A stretch of DNA of 64,000 bases. Origin: Luteimonas aestuarii. Lineage in GTDB: Bacteria > Pseudomonadota > Gammaproteobacteria > Xanthomonadales > Xanthomonadaceae. The stretch covers positions 1 through 64,000 of the forward strand of contig NZ_SMTF01000005.1 of NCBI RefSeq assembly GCF_004357985.1, given 5' to 3'. The position numbers were made by a program, and so were the translations under genes. Below are positions 9,326 to 17,944 of the stretch, piece by piece. The notes under the pieces are model-generated. The model made no database searches, had not been told where the DNA came from, and saw nothing but the letters and a program-made list of their open reading frames with translations. The number at the start of each line of letters is the position of its first letter. Position 1 is the first letter of the stretch.

Positions 9326-10520
9326 GAACCCTCCACTGGTGCTCGATATAAACAAGCCCTTCGCTGAAATATGGCGCGGATACGATTAGCTTCCCTGCAC
9401 CAGAGATGTAGTCGAGACAGACCAGCCCCTTGTCGGTGAACAGCCCGACATCGATCCGGTAAGTGCCGCTCAGCAATGGAAGCGCGGGGATTCGATACTC
9501 GATGCGATGCTCCCCTTGGAGCTGCGGAATCACGATCCGCTCAAGATAGGTGTTGGGACCGAAGATGTGCAGGTCGTCGAGCGTCTTGATCGCCACACCG
9601 ACCAGCAATCCTTCGATCGCCGGATCCAGAACTGAATAGCGCACCTCCACTGACAGATCTTGGAACGGCTCCATGTATTCGCGCGAAACCGAAACGGACT
9701 GGATGCGAGCGGGCAAAGACTGCGGTACACGCGCGTTCCCCACATTATCGATTGGGACTTCGGCACCGAGTTCGCTATCTCGAAAGCGGTCCGCAACGAA
9801 ACTCGCATCACCGCGCAGTTTGACCCGTCCGCTCTCCAGCCAGACCGCGGTCTGACAGAAGCGCTTGATCTGTTCGAGCGAGTGGGAAACAAAAAGGATG
9901 GTTGCTCCACTTGCACGCAAGCGCTCGATACGCGCCAGACACTTCATCTGAAACCGGATATCCCCGACCGAGAGCGCTTCGTCGATAACAAGCACATCCG
10001 GCTCCGTATGCACGGCTACCGAAAACGCAAGCCTGACGTACATGCCGCTGGAGTATGTCTTGACCGGCCGATCAAAGAAATCACCTATGTCGGCGAACTC
10101 CCGGATCGCATCAAAGCGATCATCGATTTCGTCCTCGGACAGGCCGAGCAGTGAAGCGTTCAGATAGACATTCTCGCGGCCCGTGAACTCCGGATTGAAT
10201 CCTGCACCAAGCTCAAGCAGCGCGGCGAAGCGCCCTTGGATGTAGACACTACCTTGGGTCGGCTCCAATGTTCCGCACAAAATTTGCAGAAGCGTAGACT
10301 TACCCGCCCCGTTTCTACCGATGATTCCGAGCGTTTCCCCCTTTCGGACCTCAAAGGAGACGCCGTCCAAGGCCCGAAACCGCCGCCCCGCATCAGTAGC
10401 GAACCCTAGCGCCTTGGCCAAGCGGTGCTTGGGATCATCAAACGTGCTGAAGTCCTTGGTGACTTCATGGAACCGGATCGCCGGATCAGATTCCGCAGAA
10501 AAGATGACGGGGCCATTCAT
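9315..10520 (-). CDS. wzt: O-antigen ABC exporter ATPase with C-terminal carbohydrate-binding domain
   Basis: A 401-residue ATPase driving export of finished O-polysaccharide. Walker A is GRNGAGKST (68-76), the signature is YSSGMYVRLAF, Walker B is VLVIDEALSVGD and the H-loop is FVSHS. Residues from about 250 to 401 form the extra beta domain of Wzt proteins, including IFGPNT. In E. coli O9a this domain recognises the modified non-reducing end made by WbdD, which suits the methyltransferase encoded immediately downstream. Its start overlaps the wzm stop by four bases. Coupling of capping to export is inferred by analogy. Confidence 0.9.
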   Translation of the reverse strand: MNGPVIFSAESDPAIRFHEVTKDFSTFDDPKHRLAKALGFATDAGRRFRALDGVSFEVRKGETLGIIGRNGAGKSTLLQILCGTLEPTQGSVYIQGRFAALLELGAGFNPEFTGRENVYLNASLLGLSEDEIDDRFDAIREFADIGDFFDRPVKTYSSGMYVRLAFSVAVHTEPDVLVIDEALSVGDIRFQMKCLARIERLRASGATILFVSHSLEQIKRFCQTAVWLESGRVKLRGDASFVADRFRDSELGAEVPIDNVGNARVPQSLPARIQSVSVSREYMEPFQDLSVEVRYSVLDPAIEGLLVGVAIKTLDDLHIFGPNTYLERIVIPQLQGEHRIEYRIPALPLLSGTYRIDVGLFTDKGLVCLDYISGAGKLIVSAPYFSEGLVYIEHQWRVHEG

Positions 10521-11299
10521 AGAACGTCAGCGAAGCCGGTGGAAAGGCGTCGAAAGCAAGCCAGTGCCATGCGCGCAAAGACGCAGGAAACGCAGAAGTA
10601 ATAGGAAAGTGCGACCAAATCCGGCGCAACACCGGAAAGCGCGACAGCCCTAAGCTCCTGCATTGGAGTAACCAGGGGGTTGATCTTGAGGATCAGGGAG
10701 AAGGAATCCGGCATGGCGGTTGCTGGAAAGAAGATGGGGCTGACAAATAGCATGACGCTCGCGGTGATACCGGTGAACTGCGAGATGTCCCGAAGATAAA
10801 CTCCGAAAGCAGATAACAACCACGCTATCCCGAGAAGCATCGGAAACATCACAACCAACGGTAGAAACACGGCCGCGAACCAAGCCGTCGGCAGCCCAAC
10901 AAACAACAGGTGCGCCACGAAAAGGATCAGGACGCCAATGAGGGCTGTGATGAACGCAGCAGACACGCGCACGACAGCCAGCATTTCTACGGGGAACACC
11001 ACCTTCTTCACCAAGTTTGGTTGCCCCAGCACCAAGGTGGGAGACGCAGTCAACACTTCCGCAAAAAAGTTAAAAACTATCAGTCCTGCAAAAAGCATGA
11101 TCGCAAACCCAGTGGTCGACTCAACCCCGGCCCAACGCACCTGAAAAATGTAGTTAAAGACGACTGTGTAGACGCACAACATCAGCAGGGGCTGCATGAC
11201 GATCCAGCCCGAACCAAGGATCGTCGACTTGTATCGGGCAGCCAGCTCCCTCGACAGCAATTGCCGGAATAAATAAGCGGTGTTGGTGCCATCACGCAT
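10517..11299 (-). CDS. wzm: O-antigen ABC exporter permease (ABC-2 type)
   Basis: A 260-residue inner-membrane permease with six predicted helices. The N-terminal YLFRQLLSRELAARYK and SGWIVMQPLLMLCVY, and the central FVSPIFFPATAMP with LNPLVTPM-like KINPLVTPMQELR, match ABC-2 permeases of polysaccharide exporters. It pairs with the overlapping wzt. It starts only three bases after the metB stop, so it may be co-transcribed with metB. Confidence 0.9.
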   Translation of the reverse strand: MRDGTNTAYLFRQLLSRELAARYKSTILGSGWIVMQPLLMLCVYTVVFNYIFQVRWAGVESTTGFAIMLFAGLIVFNFFAEVLTASPTLVLGQPNLVKKVVFPVEMLAVVRVSAAFITALIGVLILFVAHLLFVGLPTAWFAAVFLPLVVMFPMLLGIAWLLSAFGVYLRDISQFTGITASVMLFVSPIFFPATAMPDSFSLILKINPLVTPMQELRAVALSGVAPDLVALSYYFCVSCVFARMALACFRRLSTGFADVL

Positions 11300-11302
11300 T
11301 GC

Positions 11303-12520
11303 TTACTTCTTTTGAAACAAATTTTTTGCCGCGGCCAATGCCTGTGTGATGTCGGCATTGAGATCATGCACCGCTTCTACCCCGATACTCAACCGCACAA
11401 GATCGTCCGCAATCCCCAACCGCGCACGATTCTCAACCGGCACCGATGCATGCGTCATCACGGCAGGATGGTTGACCAGGCTCTCTACCCCGCCCAGCGA
11501 TTCCGCCAGCGTGAACAACTCAGTGCGTTCGCAGAACCGCTTGGCAGCGTCGAAGCCGCCCTTCAATGCGACTGAGATGATCCCGCCAAACCCATCCATC
11601 TGTCGTTTCGCCAACGCATGCTGCGGATGCGACGCCAGCCCGGGATAGATCACCTTCTCCACCGCGGCGTGGCCTTCCAGGAATTCCGCCAGCGCCTGCG
11701 CATTCTCGCAATGCGCCTTCATGCGCAGGTGCAGCGTCTTCAGCCCGCGCAGCGCGAGGAAACTGTCGAACGGCCCTTGCACCGCCCCGCATGAGTTCTG
11801 CAGGAAGGCGAGCTGTTCGGCCAGCTCGGTGTTGTCGCCGACGACCAGGATGCCGCCGACCATGTCGGAATGGCCGTTGAGATACTTGGTGGCCGAGTGC
11901 ATGACGATGTCGGCGCCGTGCTCCAGCGGGCGCTGCAGGATCGGCGAGGCGAAGGTGTTGTCCACCACCACGATCAGGCCGCGCTTGTGCGCGATGTCCG
12001 AGATCGCCTGGATGTCGACGATCTTCAGCATGGGATTGGTCGGGGTCTCGATCCAGACCAGCTTCGTCTTCGATGTGATGGCCGTCTCGAATGCCGCCGC
12101 ATCCGTCAGGTCGACGAAGCTGAAATCCAGCCCGGCGCTGCGCCGGCGCACGCGCTCGAAGAGTCGGTAGCTGCCGCCATACAGGTCGTCCATGGCGATG
12201 ACGTGGTCGCCGCTGTCCAGTAGCTCCAGCAGGGTCGCGGTCGCCGCCATGCCCGAGGCGAAGGCAAAGCCGCGGCTGCCGCCCTCCAGCCCGGCCACGC
12301 AGCGTTCATACGCGAAGCGGGTGGGGTTATGGGTGCGTGAGTACTCGAAGCCCTGGTGCACGCCCGGGCTGGCTTGGGCGTAGGTCGAGGTGGCGTAGAT
12401 GGGCGGCATGACCGCGCCGGTGGTGGGGTCGACGGACTGCCCGGCGTGGATCGCCTTGGTCCCGAGCCCCCACTGCGCCGTGCCGTCGCCGCCGTCCTTG
12501 CGGTCTTGCGTCATGTGCAT
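11303..12520 (-). CDS. metB: Cystathionine gamma-synthase/lyase family PLP enzyme
   Basis: A 405-residue PLP enzyme of the Cys/Met metabolism family. It shows EYSRTHNPTR, FASGMAATAT, WIETPTNPML, VVDNTFASP and the PLP lysine in HSATKYLNGHSDM. It would join O-succinylhomoserine and cysteine to cystathionine, or cleave cystathionine; sequence alone does not separate synthase from lyase, and the adjacent cbs makes a reverse-transsulfuration lyase possible. In Xanthomonas metB is one fixed border of the variable LPS locus, and here too wzm follows it directly. Confidence 0.85.
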   Translation of the reverse strand: MHMTQDRKDGGDGTAQWGLGTKAIHAGQSVDPTTGAVMPPIYATSTYAQASPGVHQGFEYSRTHNPTRFAYERCVAGLEGGSRGFAFASGMAATATLLELLDSGDHVIAMDDLYGGSYRLFERVRRRSAGLDFSFVDLTDAAAFETAITSKTKLVWIETPTNPMLKIVDIQAISDIAHKRGLIVVVDNTFASPILQRPLEHGADIVMHSATKYLNGHSDMVGGILVVGDNTELAEQLAFLQNSCGAVQGPFDSFLALRGLKTLHLRMKAHCENAQALAEFLEGHAAVEKVIYPGLASHPQHALAKRQMDGFGGIISVALKGGFDAAKRFCERTELFTLAESLGGVESLVNHPAVMTHASVPVENRARLGIADDLVRLSIGVEAVHDLNADITQALAAAKNLFQKK

Positions 12521-12575
12521 CGGATCCTGGAATCAGGGCGGGGATTCTACCCCACCCCACCCGCCGGGCCTGACG

Positions 12576-13952
12576 CTACTGGACCCGCCTTCGCAACCAG
12601 TTCAGCAGGTCGATCCGGGTGATCAGGCCCAGGAAACGGGTGCCGTCCACCACGATGGCGACGTGGCCGCGGTCGAACACCGGCAACAACGACTCCACCG
12701 GCGATTTAACGTCCAGGATGTCCAGCTTGCTGACCATCGCGGTGGATACGGGGTCGCGGAAGCGGGCCTCGTCGCCGTACACGTGCAGCAGCACGTCGCT
12801 CTCGTCGAGGATGCCGACGATCTGGTCGCCCTCCATCACCGGCAACTGCGAGATCTCGTACAGCTTCATGCGCTGGTACGCGGTGGTCAGCAGGTCGGTC
12901 GGCGCCAGCACCACGGTGTCGCGTTGCGAGTACGGACGCAGTATCAGGTCGCGCAGGTCGCCGTGCTGCTCGCGTTCGAGGAAACCGTTGTCCAGCATCC
13001 AGTAGTCGTTGTACAGCTTGCTCAGGTACTTGTTGCCGGTATCGCACACGAACACCAGCACCTTCTTCGGCGTGGTCTGGGCGCGGCAGTACTTCAGGGC
13101 GGCCGCCAGCAGGGTGCCGGTGGACGAGCCGCCGAAGATGCCTTCCTTCTGCAGCAGCTCGCGCGCGGCCAGGAAGCTCTCCTTGTCGCTGATGGCGTAG
13201 GCCTGCTTCACCCGGCTGAAGTCGGAGATCGACGGCAGGAAATCCTCGCCGATGCCCTCCACCATCCAGCTGCCCGACTTCTCGTTGAGCGTGCCGTCGT
13301 TGATGTATTCGGCCAAGATCGAACCCACCGGATCGGCCAGTACCAGTTCGACCTGCGGTGCATGCTCGGCGAAGCAGCGCGACAGGCCGGTCATGGTGCC
13401 GGAGCTGCCGCAGCCGAAGACGATGGCATCCAGCCCGCCCACGTCGGCCATCTGCCGCAGGATCTCGGGACCGGTGCCGTGCTCGTGAGCCGCCGGGTTA
13501 TCCGGGTTGCCGAACTGGTTGATGAAATACGCGCCCGGGGTTTCGCGGGCAATGCGCTCGGCCAGGTCCTGGTAGTACTCCGGATGGCCCTTGGCCACGT
13601 CCGAGCGGGTCAGCACCACCTCGGCACCCATGGCCTTGAGGTTGAAGATCTTCTCCCGGCTCATCTTGTCCGGGACTACCAGCACCAGCTTGTAGCCCTT
13701 CTGCTGCGCCACCAGCGCCAGGCCGATGCCCGTATTGCCGGCCGTGCCTTCGACCAGGGTGGCACCGGGCTGGATGTCCCCTCGGCGCTCGGCGGCCTCG
13801 ATCATGCTCAGGCCGATGCGGTCCTTGATCGAGCCCCCGGGATTCTGGCTTTCCAGCTTGAAGTACAGCTCGCAGGTGCCGGCATCGAGGCGTTGCGCCT
13901 TGACAATGGGGGTGTCGGCGATGAGCTCGAGGACGGAGGCGTTGATCGACAT
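12576..13952 (-). CDS. cbs: Cystathionine beta-synthase with C-terminal CBS-domain pair
   Basis: A 458-residue PLP enzyme condensing serine and homocysteine (or acting as a cysteine synthase). The fold type II catalytic region contains NPGGSIKDRIG with the PLP lysine, EGTAGNTGIGLA and GCGSSGTMTGL. From about residue 340 two CBS domains follow (ILRPYSQRDTVV..., SKLDILDVKSPVESLLPVFD), which usually bind adenosyl ligands. It lies 55 bases upstream of metB on the same strand, consistent with a transsulfuration pair. Confidence 0.88.
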   Translation of the reverse strand: MSINASVLELIADTPIVKAQRLDAGTCELYFKLESQNPGGSIKDRIGLSMIEAAERRGDIQPGATLVEGTAGNTGIGLALVAQQKGYKLVLVVPDKMSREKIFNLKAMGAEVVLTRSDVAKGHPEYYQDLAERIARETPGAYFINQFGNPDNPAAHEHGTGPEILRQMADVGGLDAIVFGCGSSGTMTGLSRCFAEHAPQVELVLADPVGSILAEYINDGTLNEKSGSWMVEGIGEDFLPSISDFSRVKQAYAISDKESFLAARELLQKEGIFGGSSTGTLLAAALKYCRAQTTPKKVLVFVCDTGNKYLSKLYNDYWMLDNGFLEREQHGDLRDLILRPYSQRDTVVLAPTDLLTTAYQRMKLYEISQLPVMEGDQIVGILDESDVLLHVYGDEARFRDPVSTAMVSKLDILDVKSPVESLLPVFDRGHVAIVVDGTRFLGLITRIDLLNWLRRRVQ

Positions 13953-14076
13953 GCGGGCGGTCGCTGGCGGGACAGGCCGCGATTATCGCATCCGCTGTAG
14001 GGCGCCTCGAAGCAGGTACAGCTCGCGGGCGGCGGCGACCGACGAGGATGGCCGCCGCCGCCCGCGATGACGGAAC

Positions 14077-14295
14077 TCAGTGCTTGAGGGTATCGAACAT
14101 CCGGGTCAGGCGATCCTTGGCCGCCAGCTTCTCGCGCTTCATTTGCGAAAGCGTGACATCGTCGATCGGCAACACGCCAAGTTCGGCATCCAGCACCTTC
14201 TTGTTCAGCTCCTGGTGGCGCCGATACAGCTGTTTGAACTCCGCGTTGCCCTGGATCAGGGTGTCCACTTCCGCCTGCGATTGCCCTTCGAACAT
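14077..14295 (-). CDS. YdcH-family (DUF465) small protein
   Basis: A 72-residue, charged, helical protein with the DUF465 pattern FKQLYRRHQELNKKVLDAE and LSQMKREKLAAKDRL. Function in the family is unknown. The start is the ATG at 14295 because GGAGG lies five bases upstream; an extension eight residues longer has no such site. It lies downstream of a region with strong stem-loops (see 14320-14661). Confidence 0.8.
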   Translation of the reverse strand: MFEGQSQAEVDTLIQGNAEFKQLYRRHQELNKKVLDAELGVLPIDDVTLSQMKREKLAAKDRLTRMFDTLKH

Positions 14296-14319
14296 GGAAT
14301 CCTCCTTCAGCAAATGCAA

Positions 14320-14661
14320 ACGCCCCGGCGGTCAGGCACGGGGCGTCATCGTGGGGCTCTCCAGACCGGCGCGACGGGTTCCTGCAGGAACGGCCGCGCG
14401 GGATGCAATCGCGTCGTCGGGTTCCCTGGGCAGGTCGGCATCGTTCATCAGGTCTGGCTCTCTCACCAGACGGGATCGGAATGACCACCGCCTGGACCAC
14501 CGACCCTACTCCTCCCCTTCCGAGCCGGCAAGCGTGCCTGCGCAAGTCGCTGATTCTCCGTCACCGGCGTTCACGCGGCTGTCGCAAATCGCGCAGAATG
14601 AATGACAACTGATTGATTTTGTTAACAAAAAGTTGCCGTCAACGCAAAGCACCCGCTGGCG
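14320..14661 (-). other. Gene-poor region with stem-loops and one doubtful small frame
   Basis: On the minus strand a perfect 8-bp stem (ACGCCCCG/CGGGGCGT, 14320-14346) precedes the YdcH gene, followed by TTTGCATTTG. A second hairpin, GTCTGG/CCAGAC, lies near 14451-14470. A 38-codon frame at 14332-14448 (MNDADLPREPDD...) runs into the first stem; it has no clear ribosome site and no recognised domain. The region could be a long leader, a small RNA or a small gene; nothing decides this. Confidence 0.3.
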
Positions 14662-15249
14662 CTAGGGATTGGATTCGAGACTCCTGAGCAGCTCGGCTTC
14701 CTGACGCGCCAGCTCGGCCTCGCGCTGACGGGCGGCACGCAGGCGCGCGGCCTCGCGGGAGGACACGCCCTCCAGCACCGTCTCGGCCTCCTGGCGCGCA
14801 GTGGCTTCGGACTCGGCCGCCAGGCGCAGGCGCTGGGTCTCCTCGGCCTGGATCTGGGCCTGGATGCGCAGGCGCTCGGCCTCGGCGCGGGCCCGCGCCG
14901 CCTCGCGCCGGCTGGCTTCCACCAGCAGGTCGCTGCGCTCGCGATCCAGTTGGTCGATCTGCCGCCGCACGCCTTCGGTGCGGGCAGCCAGCTCGGCAGT
15001 CTCCACACGCCATTCGGCCACCTGCAGCGCATCGGCCCGGCGGCGGTTGCTGGGCGATGGCAACGCCTCAAGGGCCTGGCGGGCCTGCAACCGTTCGTAG
15101 GATGCGAATCCGCGGGTCGCCGGATCGGCCTCCAGCGCCTGCAGGCGCAGCGTAAGCCGCTGGCGGTCGGGGTCTTCCTGTTGCTGCGCATGGGCGGCTG
15201 GGGCGAGCAACAGTGCTGCCGCAAGCGCAATTGCAAACGGGCGTGCCAT
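14662..15249 (-). CDS. Exported coiled-coil protein, partner of DUF4398 lipoprotein
   Basis: A 195-residue protein with a clear signal peptide (AIALAAALLLAPAAHA followed by QQQ). The mature part is highly charged, rich in Ala, Arg and Glu, and predicted to be one long helix or coiled coil (RREAARARAEAERLRIQAQ and similar). It starts two bases after the DUF4398 lipoprotein gene, so the two form a periplasmic pair. Such pairs occur in Proteobacteria near envelope proteins, but no function is established. Confidence 0.7.
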   Translation of the reverse strand: MARPFAIALAAALLLAPAAHAQQQEDPDRQRLTLRLQALEADPATRGFASYERLQARQALEALPSPSNRRRADALQVAEWRVETAELAARTEGVRRQIDQLDRERSDLLVEASRREAARARAEAERLRIQAQIQAEETQRLRLAAESEATARQEAETVLEGVSSREAARLRAARQREAELARQEAELLRSLESNP

Positions 15250-15251
15250 CT

Positions 15252-15632
15252 TCAGTCCTCCAGTCGCAGGCGCTGGCGCAGGCCGTCGATCTCGGCGCGC
15301 CGTTGCGACAGCTCGTTCTGTGAAGCCGCTTCGCGGCTGCGCGCGTGGGCCAGGTCGGCCAGCGCCGTGGCGCGGGTCGCCAGCGCGCGGGCATCCTGGT
15401 CACGGCCGGAGGCGATCGCCGCCTGCGCGGCTGCCAGCGCGTCGCGCCCGCGGCGGATCTCGTCGGGCGCGTACTGGTCGGCATCGGCATCGTTGGCGCG
15501 TGCCACCGACTGCTGCGCAGCGTTGATTTCGCCGGTCGGGGGCGGCGTGCTGGCGCAAGCCGTGAGCGCGAGCACGCATCCGCATGCCAGTGCCTGCAGG
15601 ACGGTTCTGATTTGTGCGAAGCTTGGCTGCAT
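15252..15632 (-). CDS. DUF4398-type lipoprotein
   Basis: A protein of about 126 residues starting MQPSFAQIRTVL, with a lipobox LALTAC and a short mature domain rich in Ala and Asp (INAAQQSVARANDADADQYAP) that matches DUF4398. It is expected to be an outer-membrane or periplasmic lipoprotein. The start at 15632 is chosen because it gives a normal signal peptide; no ribosome site supports it clearly and ATGs further upstream are in frame. It is divergent from pilU, with about 100 bases between starts. Confidence 0.7.
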   Translation of the reverse strand: MQPSFAQIRTVLQALACGCVLALTACASTPPPTGEINAAQQSVARANDADADQYAPDEIRRGRDALAAAQAAIASGRDQDARALATRATALADLAHARSREAASQNELSQRRAEIDGLRQRLRLED

Positions 15633-15729
15633 AAGGGGAAGCGCCGTACAGGGAACTACGGCCATTGTCATCACCCAAGGATGGTTACGCAACGGCTCGG
15701 CACGGGCCTTGGGCATTGGGGATTCATAC

Positions 15730-16842
15730 ATGGATATCGGCTACTTCCTGAAGCTGATGACCGAGAAGAACGCGTCGGACATGTTCCTGACCACGGGCGC
15801 GCCGGTGTACATCAAGGTCGAGGGGAAGCTTTACCCGCTGGGCAACACCGGGCTGCCGCCGGGAATGGTGAAGAAGATCGCCTATTCGCTGATGGACGAA
15901 GGCCAGGTGCCGCAGTTCGAACGCGACCTGGAGCTGAACATGGCCCTGTCGCTGCAGGATTCCGGCCGCTTCCGCGTGAACGTGTTCAAGCAGCGCGGCG
16001 AAGTGGGCATGGTGATCCGCGCGATCCGCAGCACCATCCCGAGCATCCAGGAGCTGCAGCTTCCGGAGGTGCTGAAGGACATCATCATGGCCCCGCGCGG
16101 GCTGGTGCTGATCGTCGGCTCCACCGGCTCGGGCAAGTCGACCTCGCTGGCGGCGATGATCGACCACCGCAACACCACGTCGTCGGGCCACATCCTCACC
16201 ATCGAGGACCCGATCGAATACCTGCACAAGCACAAGAAATCGATCGTCAACCAGCGCGAGGTAGGACTGGACACGCACGCGTTCCACAACGCGCTGAAAA
16301 ACGCGATGCGCGAGGCACCCGACGTCATCCTGATCGGCGAGATCCTCGACGCCACCACGATGGAAGCCGCCATCGCCTTCGCCGAAACCGGCCACCTGTG
16401 CCTGGCGACACTGCACTCCAACAACGCCGACCAGACCATCGAGCGCATCCTCAACTTCTTCCCCGAGGCCGCGCACAAGAACGTGCTGATGAACCTCGCG
16501 CTCAACCTGCGTGCGGTGATCTCGCAGCGACTGGTGGTGGGCACCGACGGTCGCCGCCTGCCGGCGACGGAAGTGCTGATCAACACACCGATGATCCGCG
16601 ACCTGCTGCGTCGCGGCGAGGTGCACCAGATCAAGCAGGCGATGGAAGAATCGCTGGAAGAAGGCATCGAGAGCTTCGACCAGTGCCTGTTCCGCTTGTA
16701 CAAGGAAGGCCGCATCGAGCGCGAGACCGCCCTGCGCGCGGCGGATTCACGCGAAGGCCTGGACTTGAAGTTCCGGCTGTCCGAAGGCGCGAGTGGCGAA
16801 CACGACCCCTACGCGGATGTGTTCGGCAGCGCGCAGCACTGA
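15730..16842 (+). CDS. pilU: Type IV pilus retraction ATPase PilU
   Basis: A 370-residue hexameric ATPase of the PilT/PilU group that drives pilus retraction for twitching. Walker A is GSTGSGKST (130-138); the Asp box LTIEDPIEYLH, AFHNALKNAMREAPDVILIGE and the His box ETGHLCLATLHSNN are all present. The GHLCLATLH form and the acidic tail (EHDPYADVFG) point to PilU rather than PilT. No pilT lies beside it in the window. The usual Arg after GEI is Leu here (GEILD). The start ATG has GGGGA upstream. Confidence 0.88.
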   Translation: MDIGYFLKLMTEKNASDMFLTTGAPVYIKVEGKLYPLGNTGLPPGMVKKIAYSLMDEGQVPQFERDLELNMALSLQDSGRFRVNVFKQRGEVGMVIRAIRSTIPSIQELQLPEVLKDIIMAPRGLVLIVGSTGSGKSTSLAAMIDHRNTTSSGHILTIEDPIEYLHKHKKSIVNQREVGLDTHAFHNALKNAMREAPDVILIGEILDATTMEAAIAFAETGHLCLATLHSNNADQTIERILNFFPEAAHKNVLMNLALNLRAVISQRLVVGTDGRRLPATEVLINTPMIRDLLRRGEVHQIKQAMEESLEEGIESFDQCLFRLYKEGRIERETALRAADSREGLDLKFRLSEGASGEHDPYADVFGSAQH

Positions 16843-17168
16843 AACACGGAGCGTCGGGCGGGTCGTAACCCGCCGATCACCGATGGCGGGAATTTCGCGG
16901 CGGGTCGAGACCCGCCCTACGACGGCTGAGCGGCAACGAACCCCGCTCCCCTGCGGGAGCGCCTCATGGGCGCGATGCTTTCGCTGATCGGCGACGAACG
17001 GCGGAATTTGCCCGAGGGAAGTCCATGGGAAGTGCTCCCATCGAAGTCCAGCTGGTCGTCCCCCTCCCACCCTCCTCCGCAAGCGGGCGAGGTGAGTTCG
17101 CACCCACGCAGTAGTTACGCCAATTACGTCATCGCGATCATGGCGTTTCAACGCACTTCTGAAAGTGG
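16843..17168. repeat. Intergenic block of palindromic repeats between pilU and maiA
   Basis: No gene is seen. Two stem-loops of one type lie at 16857-16874 and 16899-16916 (GGCGGGTC, a short loop, then ACCCGCC), followed by GCTCCC-CTGC-GGGAGC near 16947-16963 and a CTCCGCAAGCGGGCGAG hairpin near 17080. The pilU and maiA genes converge here, so the stems may help end transcription, though no T-run follows them. Confidence 0.6.
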
Positions 17169-17828
17169 TTATCCGGGTGCGTCCGGCTGGCGCTCGGGCC
17201 TTGCGGCATCGAAAGCGGGCAAGGCCAGGCATGCCTGCTCGATGCGGACGATCGTCGGATAAGGCGTGAGATCCACGCCGAAGCGACGCGCGTTGTAGAC
17301 CTGCGGCACCAGGCAGCAGTCGGCCAGGCTGGGGGCATGGCCATCGCAGAAATCGCCGGTGGCCGGATGGTTCTGCAGCATGGTTTCGAAGGCCTCGAAG
17401 CCTTCCTCGATCCAGTGTCGCACCCAGGCATCGCGCTCGGGCTGCGGAACGTTCCACTCGTGTTCGAAGTACTGGATCACGCGCAGGTTGTTGAGCGGAT
17501 GCACGTCGCAGGCCACCACCTGCGCCAGTGCGCGCACGCGCTGTCGATCGCGCGCCGTGGCGGGCAACAGCGGCGTTTCCGGCCACACTTCATCGATGTA
17601 CTCGAGGATGGCGAGCGACTGGCGCAGCATCCGCTTGCCGTGCTGCAGCACGGGCACCAGCTTTTGCGGGTTGGCCTCCGCGAATGCCGGCTTGCGCTGC
17701 TCACCGCCATCGCGCAGCAGGTGCACCGGGATGATCTCGTAGCGCAGGCCCTTGAGGTTCAAGCCGATGCGCACGCGGTAGGCCGCGCTGGAACGCCAGT
17801 AGGAGTGCAGGCACAACGCTTCGCTCAC
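17169..17828 (-). CDS. maiA: Maleylacetoacetate isomerase (zeta-class GST)
   Basis: A 219-residue glutathione S-transferase-like enzyme that isomerises maleylacetoacetate to fumarylacetoacetate with glutathione, step four of tyrosine breakdown. The zeta-class active site SYWRSSAAYRVRIGLNLKG is at the N-terminus; the C-terminal domain has WIEEGFEAFE and GHAPSLADCCLVPQVYNARRF. The start is GTG at 17828, with GGGGAGGGA about six bases upstream. It follows fah by 116 bases on the same strand, so the two pathway steps are co-located. Confidence 0.88.
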   Translation of the reverse strand: MSEALCLHSYWRSSAAYRVRIGLNLKGLRYEIIPVHLLRDGGEQRKPAFAEANPQKLVPVLQHGKRMLRQSLAILEYIDEVWPETPLLPATARDRQRVRALAQVVACDVHPLNNLRVIQYFEHEWNVPQPERDAWVRHWIEEGFEAFETMLQNHPATGDFCDGHAPSLADCCLVPQVYNARRFGVDLTPYPTIVRIEQACLALPAFDAARPERQPDAPG

Positions 17829-17944
17829 ACCATCCCTCCCCATCGACGTCCCCAACGCCGCGCCCTGCACGATAGCCGTCGCGTTATCGCTGCGCCAGAC
17901 CGCCGGTCGCGGCCAAGCACCCGCCCGACGCTCCGGAGCCTGCG

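Noticed and set aside
12544-12549. TAGAAT as -10 box of metB
   Set aside because: No recognisable -35 box at suitable distance, so the site was not listed as a promoter.
12399-14000. 533-codon plus-strand frame opposite cbs
   Set aside because: Antisense of a clear PLP enzyme, with composition typical of a shadow frame.
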